NCBI GenBank assembly: GCA_963664655.2
Contig: CAXXHM010000001.1
Coordinates: 186,001-250,000, forward strand
DNA: 64,000 bases
Direction: 5' to 3'
Origin: Desulfospira sp963664655
Lineage (GTDB): Bacteria; Desulfobacterota; Desulfobacteria; Desulfobacterales; Desulfobacteraceae
Of this stretch, positions 21,948-30,735 are shown one piece after another. Under the pieces are notes generated by a model. The model ran no database searches. It saw nothing but the letters and a program-made list of their open reading frames with translations, and had not been told where the DNA came from. Every line of letters begins with the position of its first letter. Position 1 is the stretch's first letter. The position numbers and the translations under genes were made by a program.

Positions 21948-22697
21948 GTAGTGTCCGGTTAGGTTTTTGCTTGTGTTAGTACTTTTTGTTCTTTGACAAT
22001 ATTGTCCCTGCCTGAATCCGGTGGCCCATTGTGGCCGATGAAAAGGTCATTCAGGATTGCAGTGCGCAACTGCCGAATCCTTTTAATGGATACTTTCTCG
22101 TCAAACTGCTCCCGGCAGTAGATCGCCAGCAGCAAATAGGTGATAAGACCTGCGAGAATTTGAACCATAAGTCCATATTCGCGCGACGGACAATTAAATG
22201 GTATACCTTTAAATGCTCTTTCCACCATTTGAAAAAGTTTTCAATAGTCCATCTGAGTTTATATACGCTGGCTATCTGCTCTGCCGTTAAATCATGTCGG
22301 TCAGCGGCCACATAGTATTTGACTCCTGAAATTTCATAGCCGACAACTCGAACAGGTTTAGCGGTCTGGTTTTGATTAGGAGTGCCAAGCAGGACCAATG
22401 CATCATAAAAAACATGGCTGCCAGGGTTTACAGCATACTTTTCGATTATGGTTCGGGTTGTTTTGCTTTTAATACGGCAAACAAAATGTTTACCTTCTTT
22501 CTGAAGCAGATCAAAATCTTTATGAAATTGATACCCTCGGTCCATTACACCGGTTTGTCCCTTGGAAAGGATACGCATTACAAAAGGGCTCTCTCCACCG
22601 TTACCATCGGTAAGGAATATTTTACTTGGAATGCCATGGTTGATATCAAACCCACAATGCGCTTTTGCTTTCTTAGCTCCTTTTCTATAATCAGCCC
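21948..22697 (-). mobile_element. IS4-family element remnant (3' part only)
   Basis: The right terminal repeat AGTGTCCGGTTAGGTTTTTG begins at about 21949, four bases from the dehydratase ATG. The element continues to about 22697, where it meets the stop of the aminotransferase gene. The left end and transposase N-terminus are missing, so it is a one-ended fragment that now separates two genes of the sugar pathway. Confidence 0.8.
21959..22697 (-). pseudogene. IS4-family transposase, truncated and frameshifted
   Basis: Reading from 22697, the frame gives ADYRKGAKKAKAHCGFD, then GIPSKIFLTDGNGGESPF, MDRGYQFHKDFDLLQ and LRWTIENFFKWWKEHLKVYH, the C-terminal half of an IS4-type DDE transposase (catalytic D in TDG and MDRG, E in WTIENFFKWWK). 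Near 22195 the frame breaks. The remaining C-terminus (EYGLMVQILAGLITYLLL...) continues in another frame to 21959. Loss of the N-terminal third plus the frameshift means it is dead. Confidence 0.85.
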
Positions 22698-23864
22698 TTA
22701 GCGCCTACATCGAACAAATATTTTTTTTATAGCTAACGCTGTTGCTTCGACATCGGATTCATTCAGCGTAGGATGAACCTGAAACATTAAAGCAGTCTCA
22801 CCGAGATCTTTTGCCACAGAAAGATTCCCAATAATTTTGTAACCATAATCGATAAAGGCTTTTTCACAACAAATCAAGGGACAGCTACCAACTCCGCATG
22901 CTATATTTTCACTGGAAATTTCGGAAATTATTCTTTCCCGGGACCAGCCCCTTGCCAGTCCTTCCGGTCGAACGAAAACATAATACTTATAATAGGCATG
23001 CTCGTAATCCGTGGTAGGGATAGTTGTTCTCATGTTCTCAAGGCTCAAAAATGATTGATTCATAATTCCGGCCAATTTGCGCCTTTGAGACACCCATCCA
23101 TCTAATTTTCCAAGTTGCATTCTTCCTATGGCAGCCTGCACTTCTGTCATTCTGTAATTGGTGCCAAGCCCCTTGGCTAACCACCGGAATCCTTCCCCAT
23201 TTTTTCCAGAAAAAACCGAATCATAATCTTTGCCATGATCCTTATACGACCAAGCTTTTTCCCAAAATTCATGGTTATTTGTGAGAAGCATTCCACCTTC
23301 CCCACCAGTTGTCATAATTTTATCTTGACAAAATGAGAATGCCGCAAAATCACCATAACTCCCAATTTTACGGTTTTTATATTTGGCACCATGAGCCTGG
23401 GCACAATCTTCAATCAAAAAGATATCCTTCTCATCACAGAATGAACGCAATCCATCAAGCTCACAGGGCCATCCCGCCAAATGAACTGCAATGACAGCTT
23501 TAGTCTCAGGTGTCCACGCTGTTTTGACGTTTTCGACCGTAATATTTTGAGATTCGGGATCAACATCAACAAAAACCGGAGTTGCACCACGCAAAGCAAT
23601 GCACCCAGCCGATGCAAAAAAAGACCGAGGAGAGACAATTACCTCATCTCCAGGACCAATAGCTAAAACAATCAATGCAAGATCAAGGGCAAGACTGCCA
23701 TTGGCCAAAGCAATCGCATATTTAACGCCAATATAATTAGCAAATTCTTTCTCAAAGAGGCGCACCTCTTGCCCTGTCCACTGATTTACATGCCCTGATC
23801 TAAGCACATTTATTGCGGCTTGAATTTCATCCTCTTCGAAATGCGGCCATGAGGCAGATTCCAT
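22698..23864 (-). CDS. DegT/DnrJ/EryC1-family sugar aminotransferase
   Basis: PLP-dependent aminotransferase of about 388 aa. It likely aminates the 4-keto sugar made by the downstream dehydratase. Motifs are GNxx-like ALANGSLALDL, PLP-pocket FLIEDCAQAHGAKY, and the region around the Schiff-base site, AFSFCQDKIMTTGGEGG, where the catalytic Lys is in QDK (many relatives read H/N-K). The start is ATG 23864, with GGAG seven bases upstream; a longer TTG start at 23876 is less likely. The C-terminal residues VRCRR lie at the junction with the IS4 remnant, so the natural C-terminus may have been replaced. Confidence 0.88.
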   Translation of the reverse strand: MESASWPHFEEDEIQAAINVLRSGHVNQWTGQEVRLFEKEFANYIGVKYAIALANGSLALDLALIVLAIGPGDEVIVSPRSFFASAGCIALRGATPVFVDVDPESQNITVENVKTAWTPETKAVIAVHLAGWPCELDGLRSFCDEKDIFLIEDCAQAHGAKYKNRKIGSYGDFAAFSFCQDKIMTTGGEGGMLLTNNHEFWEKAWSYKDHGKDYDSVFSGKNGEGFRWLAKGLGTNYRMTEVQAAIGRMQLGKLDGWVSQRRKLAGIMNQSFLSLENMRTTIPTTDYEHAYYKYYVFVRPEGLARGWSRERIISEISSENIACGVGSCPLICCEKAFIDYGYKIIGNLSVAKDLGETALMFQVHPTLNESDVEATALAIKKIFVRCRR

Positions 23865-23865
23865 A

Positions 23866-24267
23866 TCAATCTCCAATGTCTTTCACAATCCGCACCGGCA
23901 CTCCTATAGCAATAACATTATCAGGGATGTCGCGATTCACAAAACTATGCGCTCCAACAATTGAATTTTCGCCAACAGTTACCCCGGGCATCACTGTACA
24001 GTGACTACCTATACAGCAGTTGCGCCTAAGATAGACTCTGCCAGCCTTGTTATCGATTGTGGAAACTGAATACACAGAACAATGAGATCCTAGTTGCACA
24101 CCATCTTCAATAACAACCCCGTATTTAGCGTTTATATATGAAAAAGCACCGATATCGGTTTTATAACCTAAATCCAAACCAGTTACATATTGCACAATCC
24201 AATTATATGCGGTAGGCTTACCGTCAATTATTTCCGGATAGGTCCAATCATCGAAACGATCATTCAT
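23866..24267 (-). CDS. Left-handed beta-helix acetyltransferase
   Basis: About 133 aa from ATG 24267 (MNDRFDDWTYPEI); the frame extends 12 codons further up inside the previous gene. Hexapeptide repeats (VVIEDGVQLGSHCSV, NCCIGSHCTVMPGVTVGENSIVGAHSFV) indicate a trimeric acyl-CoA-dependent acetyltransferase. It overlaps the phosphoglycosyl transferase by 8 bases and lies two bases from the aminotransferase. The most economical role is N-acetylation of the 4-amino group of the UDP-sugar; O-acetylation is the alternative. Confidence 0.82.
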   Translation of the reverse strand: MNDRFDDWTYPEIIDGKPTAYNWIVQYVTGLDLGYKTDIGAFSYINAKYGVVIEDGVQLGSHCSVYSVSTIDNKAGRVYLRRNCCIGSHCTVMPGVTVGENSIVGAHSFVNRDIPDNVIAIGVPVRIVKDIGD

Positions 24268-24871
24268 TCTTAGAACACCCCATAAATTCCTGAACTGTAG
24301 CATGCCCTTTCTGATTTATACCATGACAACAAAATACTTTGTAAACTGTCTTCAACAATATCTTGAGATCCAGGCAAAACGACTGATTATCAACATACCA
24401 GATATCCAGGTTTAATTTTTCTTCCCAACTGATAGCATTGCGACCATTAATCTGAGCCCAGCCGGTTATCCCAGGCTTAACCTCATGACGTCGAGCCTGC
24501 TTTGTAGTATATCGATCCAGATACTGCATCAATAATGGCCGAGGACCGATCAAACTCATATCACCTCTAAGTACATTTATTAAACTCGGCAATTCATCCC
24601 AACTAGTCTGTCTTAAAAAGCGCCCCAATCGAGTAAGCCGCTCTTCATCAGCCATTAACACACCAGAAGGTGACCGCATGTTTGTCATGGATCTAAATTT
24701 ATATAGAATAAACGGATTACCATAAAACCCTGCACGCTGTTGCTTGAATATTATTGGAGCCCCCATCACAAGCCTCACTACTAAAGCAACAGTAGCCCAT
24801 ATTGGTAACGTTAAGAAAATCACTAAAAAAGCAAGAATCAGATCAAAAATCCGTTTTAAAATTTTATTCAT
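24260..24871 (-). CDS. Phosphoglycosyl transferase, PglC-like (small form)
   Basis: 203-aa monotopic sugar-phosphate transferase that starts repeat-unit assembly by moving a sugar-1-phosphate from UDP-sugar to undecaprenyl phosphate at the inner membrane. It has one N-terminal re-entrant hydrophobic helix (residues 7-30), the KFRSM motif, the catalytic Asp-Glu pair in WDELPSLINVLRGDMSLIGP and the PGITGWAQINGRN motif. The short form without extra helices matches PglC rather than WbaP. With the PglF-like, aminotransferase and acetyltransferase genes next door, diNAcBac-1-phosphate is a plausible donor moiety. Confidence 0.9.
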   Translation of the reverse strand: MNKILKRIFDLILAFLVIFLTLPIWATVALVVRLVMGAPIIFKQQRAGFYGNPFILYKFRSMTNMRSPSGVLMADEERLTRLGRFLRQTSWDELPSLINVLRGDMSLIGPRPLLMQYLDRYTTKQARRHEVKPGITGWAQINGRNAISWEEKLNLDIWYVDNQSFCLDLKILLKTVYKVFCCHGINQKGHATVQEFMGCSKNE

Positions 24872-24874
24872 ATT

Positions 24875-26323
24875 TTACTCAGATGACGCCATTATCAAAT
24901 ATGTCGAAAAAATGTCACCTTTTGTGGATTTCCATTCATATGGCAACAATACTATTTCATCAACATGTTTAAATCTCTTTATGATGTCAATTTTTTTTGC
25001 AACGAACTCTTCTGTTCCGACAAGAAGAGTCTTTCCATTTTTAATCTGGGCAAGACTTTTTAAGCTTCGCTTACCCATAAAAAAATACATCTTCCGATGG
25101 TCTTGACTGACAAGATCATAGTTTCCGTAATCTTGTGCCAAAAATTGCTTAGAATTTTGCAGATTCAAATCATAATTAATATCCCAAAAAAAGAATCTGT
25201 ATAGTAGAATACACATTATAATGAAGATATTTATACCAATTATCATCCCTGATATTTTAATATCATTTACAGACTTGATAACTATCACCCACAAAGGAAT
25301 TAAAATTGTCGCAAATAATCTGGGGGAAAAATAATTGAAAAACAGTACAAAACCAATGACAAAAGCCGAATATAGAAACAAAAATTGAATATTCAAATCT
25401 TTGTATAGACCCTTTTGTATCATTCTGACGACAATAACGACCATAACCAAAAAAAACAATAAACCGGCCCATTCCAATTGGGTTCCAGCCCCCCAAAATA
25501 ACCCAGGAAATCCATTCGCAAAGACCCCGACCACACCCTGAACAAAATCATTCAATGTATAATTTTGAATAATTTGCTGACTCACACTATTAATCCCTAT
25601 GGAATTAATGTTCAATACTGAACTCAGTATCATGATACTACTCACGGCAATCACACACATTAACAGAAAGATTACGGCAGATTTCAGATTACGATTAATC
25701 AACGAACATACTGCAGCGGTGCCAAAAATTAAAAGCCCCTGTAGTCGGAAATGCATAATAAGAATTGCTACCAGAAAGAGACACAACACGTTGCGCCAAT
25801 AATTTTCATTTATTGTAAGAATCAAATACACTGCATTCATCGCAAGAAGCGTAAAAATCCCATCGTTAATAGGTTGCAGGAAAAATATATAAAAATGCAG
25901 AGACAAAACAATACTTGCCACTATAGCCGCAGATAATCGACTTGAACCAACGGTTTTGTCAAGAATTTTAAAACAAATCCACAGAAATAAAAAAAAACAC
26001 ACATAATTTATGGCATTCAGAACAATAAACCTATCGCCAGGACTCTCAAGGCCGCAAGCCATCAGCCCCATGTGAATAAATACAATAGCGTTTTGGGGCG
26101 TCACTACGGGCTGTTTAGGTTCAAATGTTATATCATAGAATCCGTGTCCCTGAAAAACACTCTCGGCAATGGATGAGTAATAATACGCATCAGAGAGCCC
26201 ATAGTTGGCGGAACGCCCGATCACATAGTAATATGACAAACAGCTAACAAAAAGTATCAACAACGTTCTGTAAAAAATCTTGCCATACAAAATGCCACCG
26301 GTTTTTGCCACGTGGTAACTCAT
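24875..26323 (-). CDS. Polytopic GT-C-type glycosyltransferase-like membrane protein
   Basis: About 482 aa with roughly ten hydrophobic segments and a large C-terminal soluble part. The first periplasmic loop after helix 1 carries LSDAYYYSSIAESVFQGHG, which resembles the DxD/ExD loop of GT-C enzymes that use polyprenyl-phosphate sugars. I chose ATG 26323 so that the protein starts just before helix 1; upstream in-frame starts (26350, 26356) overlap the previous gene. Position after GT2, DUF2304 and EamA-like genes suggests the final transferase of a Gtr-like O-antigen modification module. Confidence 0.65.
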   Translation of the reverse strand: MSYHVAKTGGILYGKIFYRTLLILFVSCLSYYYVIGRSANYGLSDAYYYSSIAESVFQGHGFYDITFEPKQPVVTPQNAIVFIHMGLMACGLESPGDRFIVLNAINYVCFFLFLWICFKILDKTVGSSRLSAAIVASIVLSLHFYIFFLQPINDGIFTLLAMNAVYLILTINENYWRNVLCLFLVAILIMHFRLQGLLIFGTAAVCSLINRNLKSAVIFLLMCVIAVSSIMILSSVLNINSIGINSVSQQIIQNYTLNDFVQGVVGVFANGFPGLFWGAGTQLEWAGLLFFLVMVVIVVRMIQKGLYKDLNIQFLFLYSAFVIGFVLFFNYFSPRLFATILIPLWVIVIKSVNDIKISGMIIGINIFIIMCILLYRFFFWDINYDLNLQNSKQFLAQDYGNYDLVSQDHRKMYFFMGKRSLKSLAQIKNGKTLLVGTEEFVAKKIDIIKRFKHVDEIVLLPYEWKSTKGDIFSTYLIMASSE

Positions 26324-26333
26324 AACAACACAA

Positions 26334-26825
26334 TCATTTATCCCGAACATCTCCAATAATATAGGCTGGATTACCTACAACTTTAGAAAACGCAGGGACA
26401 TCTTTGGTAACTACGGAACCGGCTCCAACAATCGAACAAGTTCCAATTTTAACGCCTGGTAAAATAATTGCACCGACACCAACAAAAACCCCATCCTCAA
26501 TTCTAACCGGCTTAACGACGGAATTTTCACTTAAAATTTCTGCTATCGGATAGGTTGGATTAAAATGTGCGATTATCTTAACATCCCGCGTAATGTACAC
26601 ATCATCCCCAATCCACACCTCTATTGGGTAAATTGAGTCAATAAGTACATTGGGCGCAATATAAACGCTGGAAGGATTAACAATATTCACCCCGCGCAAT
26701 TTATGAAGGCGTGCACTTAATGATGGTGGATAGATAGCCCAATAGGCTAAATACCCTAGCAATGCCTTATATATATAACTAATTTTTTTAAAATAATTAA
26801 CACGTTCCATAATTAAAAATATCAA
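26334..26825 (-). CDS. Hexapeptide-repeat acyltransferase
   Basis: 163 aa with an N-terminal hydrophobic/basic segment and left-handed beta-helix repeats ending in the typical SIVGAGSVVTKDVPAFSKVVGNPAYIIGDV. It is similar to WcaB/maltose acetyltransferase-type O-acetyltransferases. It overlaps the EamA-like gene by 4 bases (ATGA), so it is probably translationally coupled and acts on the same glycan; the acceptor is unknown. Confidence 0.8.
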   Translation of the reverse strand: MIFLIMERVNYFKKISYIYKALLGYLAYWAIYPPSLSARLHKLRGVNIVNPSSVYIAPNVLIDSIYPIEVWIGDDVYITRDVKIIAHFNPTYPIAEILSENSVVKPVRIEDGVFVGVGAIILPGVKIGTCSIVGAGSVVTKDVPAFSKVVGNPAYIIGDVRDK

Positions 26826-27184
26826 GCTCTATTTATTATCCAACTCCCCAATATTATCAAACCGACCCCAAAACATTTAATGATCGTAATTTCCTCATTG
26901 AAGACTATATATGCTGCAACTGTTCCGAACACGTAGCTAAAACTGACCATTGGATATAAAACACTAAAATCAATTCGCTTTAATAAACTTAACCATATGA
27001 TTGTTCCAATCGCCAAAGAAAGGACGGCTACCAATATTTCTACAGAAAACAGTCGACGTACCATTAATTTATTTATCGGCCAAACTACAAGATCATTTCT
27101 GTCCAACCAAATCTTCAGAGCGGTTTGATTTACAACCAGAAACGCTGTTGAAATTAAAACTGACACAAAATCAAGGATCGTCAC
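26822..27184 (-). CDS. Small EamA/SMR-like four-helix transporter
   Basis: 120 aa with four hydrophobic segments and the half-EamA pattern VLYPMVSFSYVFGTVAAYIVFNEEITIIK, similar to ArnE/ArnF, which flip undecaprenyl-phosphate-aminoarabinose. It starts within the DUF2304 gene (14-base overlap) and is followed by a 4-base overlap with an acyltransferase. Context points to flipping of an undecaprenyl-phosphate sugar made by the neighbouring GT2. Confidence 0.72.
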   Translation of the reverse strand: MTILDFVSVLISTAFLVVNQTALKIWLDRNDLVVWPINKLMVRRLFSVEILVAVLSLAIGTIIWLSLLKRIDFSVLYPMVSFSYVFGTVAAYIVFNEEITIIKCFGVGLIILGSWIINRA

Positions 27185-27533
27185 TTTTGATGTTTTTCTC
27201 TCTTAAATGTTCAGTAACGGCCGTGCATGAAATCAATTCGTGAATATACTTCTGCATCTGACTAATCTTTATTGTAAGAAGCAATACGTAAACCAGTAAA
27301 AAGCCAATTAATAAAATATATATAACATGTCTAGCGTCATTAAATCCAACTAGAGTGCATGCCACCCACCGGTAGAATTCTTCAAACAAGGGTATCGTCA
27401 TCAACACTAAAGCCATTAACAACCACAGCAAAGCAAATGAAGGCCGTAAAACATTTTTGCGTAAAGCAATAAGGACAATGACGAAAAAAACGATACTTAA
27501 TGTCAATAAAATTAATTTAAGTTTTAGATCCAC
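27171..27533 (-). CDS. DUF2304 membrane protein
   Basis: 120 aa with three hydrophobic helices and the DUF2304 pattern RPSFALLWLLMALVLMTIPL. Genes of this family usually sit right after a GT2 dolichol-phosphate-mannose-synthase-like gene, as here (17-base overlap). They are thought to help the glycosyltransferase at the membrane. No catalytic residues are evident. Confidence 0.75.
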   Translation of the reverse strand: MDLKLKLILLTLSIVFFVIVLIALRKNVLRPSFALLWLLMALVLMTIPLFEEFYRWVACTLVGFNDARHVIYILLIGFLLVYVLLLTIKISQMQKYIHELISCTAVTEHLREKNIKSDDP

Positions 27534-28248
27534 CTATAAACGTCCTAAGTCTTCCTTTTTGCAGTCTACAACCAACAATATTCAACATCCCCTTAACAAC
27601 GAATGTGACTGATCTGAAGAAATCAAACTCCGACTTCCCCTTTAATCTTTGTCGCATTTCCACCGGAACCTCAACAATTCTTGCTCCGGCATAGTGACTT
27701 AAAAGTAAAACCTGACTTGTATCAAAAATCTCATGTGGATAACGATGCCCCATAAATTTTATAGGAACCCTACCATAGGCCCGAAAGCCAGATGTGGAAT
27801 CTGTTATTTCTACTCCGGTTAACATTGTATCTATTAAAGAAAACAGATTAATACCAATACGTCTAATCCAGTTGGACTGAAACCCTCTATTTTCAATAAA
27901 GCGAGATCCAATAACAAAATCAGCTTTTCCTATCTTGATAGGAGCGATAATTTTTTCCAACTCAGATACAATATGCTGGCCATCTCCATCAAACTGACAG
28001 ACTATGTCATAATCGTTTCTGCAAGCATATGTAAAATAAGTTTTGACACACTGAAAGGGATTTTTTGTATTGACACAATGTGTTATAGGGATCACCCCAA
28101 ATTCACGGCATAAAGACCCTGTCTCATCTGTAGAACCATCATCAATCACAATGACATCGTAAGAACAGCCTGAATCTTGCAGGTCCTGCAATACTTCTCG
28201 AATACTCTCCTCTTCATTGAATGCGATTACTGCTATTAGAACCTTCAC
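27517..28248 (-). CDS. GT2 glycosyltransferase, polyprenyl-phosphate-sugar synthase-like
   Basis: 243-aa GT-A enzyme with VIAFNEEESI, VIVIDDGSTDET, the acceptor region DFVIGSRF and metal-binding QFDGDGQH. It is similar to dolichol-phosphate mannosyltransferase/GtrB. It lacks C-terminal membrane helices, which the DUF2304 partner may supply. Probable role: load a sugar onto undecaprenyl phosphate for periplasmic transfer. Confidence 0.85.
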   Translation of the reverse strand: MKVLIAVIAFNEEESIREVLQDLQDSGCSYDVIVIDDGSTDETGSLCREFGVIPITHCVNTKNPFQCVKTYFTYACRNDYDIVCQFDGDGQHIVSELEKIIAPIKIGKADFVIGSRFIENRGFQSNWIRRIGINLFSLIDTMLTGVEITDSTSGFRAYGRVPIKFMGHRYPHEIFDTSQVLLLSHYAGARIVEVPVEMRQRLKGKSEFDFFRSVTFVVKGMLNIVGCRLQKGRLRTFIGGSKT

Positions 28249-28271
28249 AAGCCCTTCCTATATAGAACCCA

Positions 28272-29405
28272 TTATTTTAACAATTGTAAATATTTATCAC
28301 ATTGCAACTGCCTATCGTAGAAATTTTCAGCGACACGTCTTGAATTTACCATATATCTTTTACACAGGGGTTTATCATCGATCAATCTCAATATAGCATC
28401 CGCCATTCCACGGGCTTCCTCCGGGGCAACGACCACACCAACATCGTGTTTTTTAACTAACTTCGCTAAATCACTATCAACTGAAGCGGCGGCCAAAACA
28501 ATCGAACCCACGGCTAATGAAGAATACACCTTACTTGGCATCACCGACTTAGAGGCATCCGCTTTTAAAAGAACTAAACTGACATCAGCAGCAGCAGCAA
28601 TAAACTTAAAATTTTCAGCAACTTGATACGGAAACAATGTCAGATTACGTATATTCTCATTGACTATTTTTTCCTTAATAATGTTCTCTTCAGATCCACC
28701 ACCCACTAAAATAAAATGAATATCAGACCGGCTATTTAATAAAACCGCGCACTCCAATATAGTTGTCACGCCATGCATAAGACCGAATGATCCCGAATAT
28801 TCCACCACAAACTTATCATTTAAACCTAACTGGTTGATTACAGGATTCTGGGACTTTTTTATAGGGCATAACCAACTTGTATCAACCCAATTATCAATTA
28901 TTACAATATCTGCCTGACATAATAGCTGATCACTTAAATTAGAGGCCATGCCATTGCTGATAGTTATAATTTTGTCTGCATGAGACAAAGCACACCTGTT
29001 AAGTCTGCGCCACAATATAGTTAAAAATGAATCGGACCTTAAATATTTAGCTGCAATCAATACATCCGGATATATATCATAAACGATAATCGAATAACTA
29101 TAACCCTTTAAAAACTTAACACAAGGGGCTATCCAAATAACAAACGGCGGGTTTGTCACAAATAAAACATGCTGTTTTCTCTTAAACTTAATCAACCTAA
29201 AAAAACTTTGGCAGACAAACGCCATCCAGGTGACAATCCGCAGAAATGGATTTTCCTTCCTTAGACGGACGCAACCATAATATTCTATATTCGGACAGGT
29301 CTCGTCTTTTTCTCCTGCAATCAACACATGCTTTTCCTCCAAGCTCATAAAAGCCTCTATCAATTCAGAGAACACCTTTCCACAGTATTGATTTACAAAT
29401 ATCAT
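28272..29405 (-). CDS. GT4-family glycosyltransferase
   Basis: 377-aa GT-B fold protein. The C-terminal domain shows FVVEYSGSFGLMHGV, FILVGGGSEEN and a nucleotide-sugar region around MPSKVYSSLAVGSIVLAAA, resembling WbuB/WcaI-type GT4 enzymes (KxY..A.G.P motif). It is cytosolic, with a membrane-associated hydrophobic patch near residue 60-100. It probably adds one sugar of the lipid-linked repeat. Confidence 0.82.
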   Translation of the reverse strand: MIFVNQYCGKVFSELIEAFMSLEEKHVLIAGEKDETCPNIEYYGCVRLRKENPFLRIVTWMAFVCQSFFRLIKFKRKQHVLFVTNPPFVIWIAPCVKFLKGYSYSIIVYDIYPDVLIAAKYLRSDSFLTILWRRLNRCALSHADKIITISNGMASNLSDQLLCQADIVIIDNWVDTSWLCPIKKSQNPVINQLGLNDKFVVEYSGSFGLMHGVTTILECAVLLNSRSDIHFILVGGGSEENIIKEKIVNENIRNLTLFPYQVAENFKFIAAAADVSLVLLKADASKSVMPSKVYSSLAVGSIVLAAASVDSDLAKLVKKHDVGVVVAPEEARGMADAILRLIDDKPLCKRYMVNSRRVAENFYDRQLQCDKYLQLLK

Positions 29406-29421
29406 AATCGTTTAAACACCA

Positions 29422-30573
29422 TCATATAAAGGTGTTTGTTTGGGATTCAAGCGTATTGTTAACCAATTCTTTTAACCTATCTTCAAAAACACTAAACTGC
29501 AATTCATTTTGAGAAAACCGATCACAATTATCCCTCATTGAATTGAAATTGCTATTCCGCAGACTTTCTAAACTTTTTATTGCATCTCTGCGAGAGCTCT
29601 CAGTTATCGCATCTACAACAATCCCACAGGCATATCTTTCAACAACAGGCGATAAATCCACTTCCCGGGATATCATCACGGGGACACGGGCTTGAATCGC
29701 CTCGGCAACAGTGTAACTATAGTTTTCTTTTTTCGAAAACAGAATATACATATCCGCCGAGTGAATAAACGCATTCTTGCTCTCACCAAACTGGGCACCA
29801 ACTACATGTACACGACTACAGCCATTTGCATAGAGAACGACTTCGTTAAGAGGCAATTCAGAAGACCCAGGACCAACCAAGATTAAATGCCAGCCATCAA
29901 TATTTGCTGTTACAAAAGCATCTATAGTTTCAATAGGACGTTTGACGGGATGCAGTCTACCCACAAACAAAAGGATTCTATCGGAAGGGGGTATTCCCAA
30001 TATACTCCGGACATCTATGGTACAATCAAAGGGACCGAAACTTATCGGCCATGAAATAATTTTCGAAGGAGTGCTGCCAACATGTTGCTTAGCTTTCTCA
30101 CGTTCCCGTTCTGTGGCGCACAAAATTGCAGACGCGTTATCCAGGATTTTTCGCCCGACAATCCTCAACCAAGCTTTCTTTTGCAAACAACGGTATGTAA
30201 ACACATATGGGTCCAAAGAACCATGGGGCACAATTACAGTTGGGATACCATGTTGCATTGCAAAGTTTGATGCCCACTGGGAATGATACCTATAAAGCAT
30301 ATGAATAAATATCAGATCAGCCCCTGCCAGTACAGACTCAGCATAGACTAAATTCTTTTTTGCGCTCCACAAATAATACCGCCCAGCAAAGCTGTCAACG
30401 ACAGGCACATCATGAATAGGAAAGGTTCTTTTATCCACATTGCATGCGATGGATGTAAAGCTAATTGTGTCAAATTGGCACCATGCTCCAAGTGCCTGAA
30501 AAAAATGTTTACAGCTTTGGTATGTTCCTCCTGAATCCGGCACAATCTCAGGGCCTACTTGAACTATTTTCAA
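29422..30573 (-). CDS. GT4-family glycosyltransferase
   Basis: 383-aa GT-B enzyme. The N-terminal domain begins with QVGPEIVPDSGGTYQS (sugar-loop glycines). The C-terminal domain has ILLFVGRLHPVKRP, WHLILVGPGS and YSYTVAEAIQARVPVM, the E-x7-E-like region of GT4 in which the first Glu position reads differently. It follows the Wzy-like gene after a 162-base spacer with no other feature. Confidence 0.85.
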   Translation of the reverse strand: MKIVQVGPEIVPDSGGTYQSCKHFFQALGAWCQFDTISFTSIACNVDKRTFPIHDVPVVDSFAGRYYLWSAKKNLVYAESVLAGADLIFIHMLYRYHSQWASNFAMQHGIPTVIVPHGSLDPYVFTYRCLQKKAWLRIVGRKILDNASAILCATEREREKAKQHVGSTPSKIISWPISFGPFDCTIDVRSILGIPPSDRILLFVGRLHPVKRPIETIDAFVTANIDGWHLILVGPGSSELPLNEVVLYANGCSRVHVVGAQFGESKNAFIHSADMYILFSKKENYSYTVAEAIQARVPVMISREVDLSPVVERYACGIVVDAITESSRRDAIKSLESLRNSNFNSMRDNCDRFSQNELQFSVFEDRLKELVNNTLESQTNTFI

Positions 30574-30735
30574 ATTAAATCCCCAAATTATATTTTTCTA
30601 CTACAAACCACCTTAAAATTTTTTGTGCCTGATATTCATACCTTAAACTATGCGCCTAAAATTCACCAGGCCAAAACCCGTGCAACTTTTCATCTACAAG
30701 GTTTACTTTCATTCTTTTGATTTTTATAGGCTATT

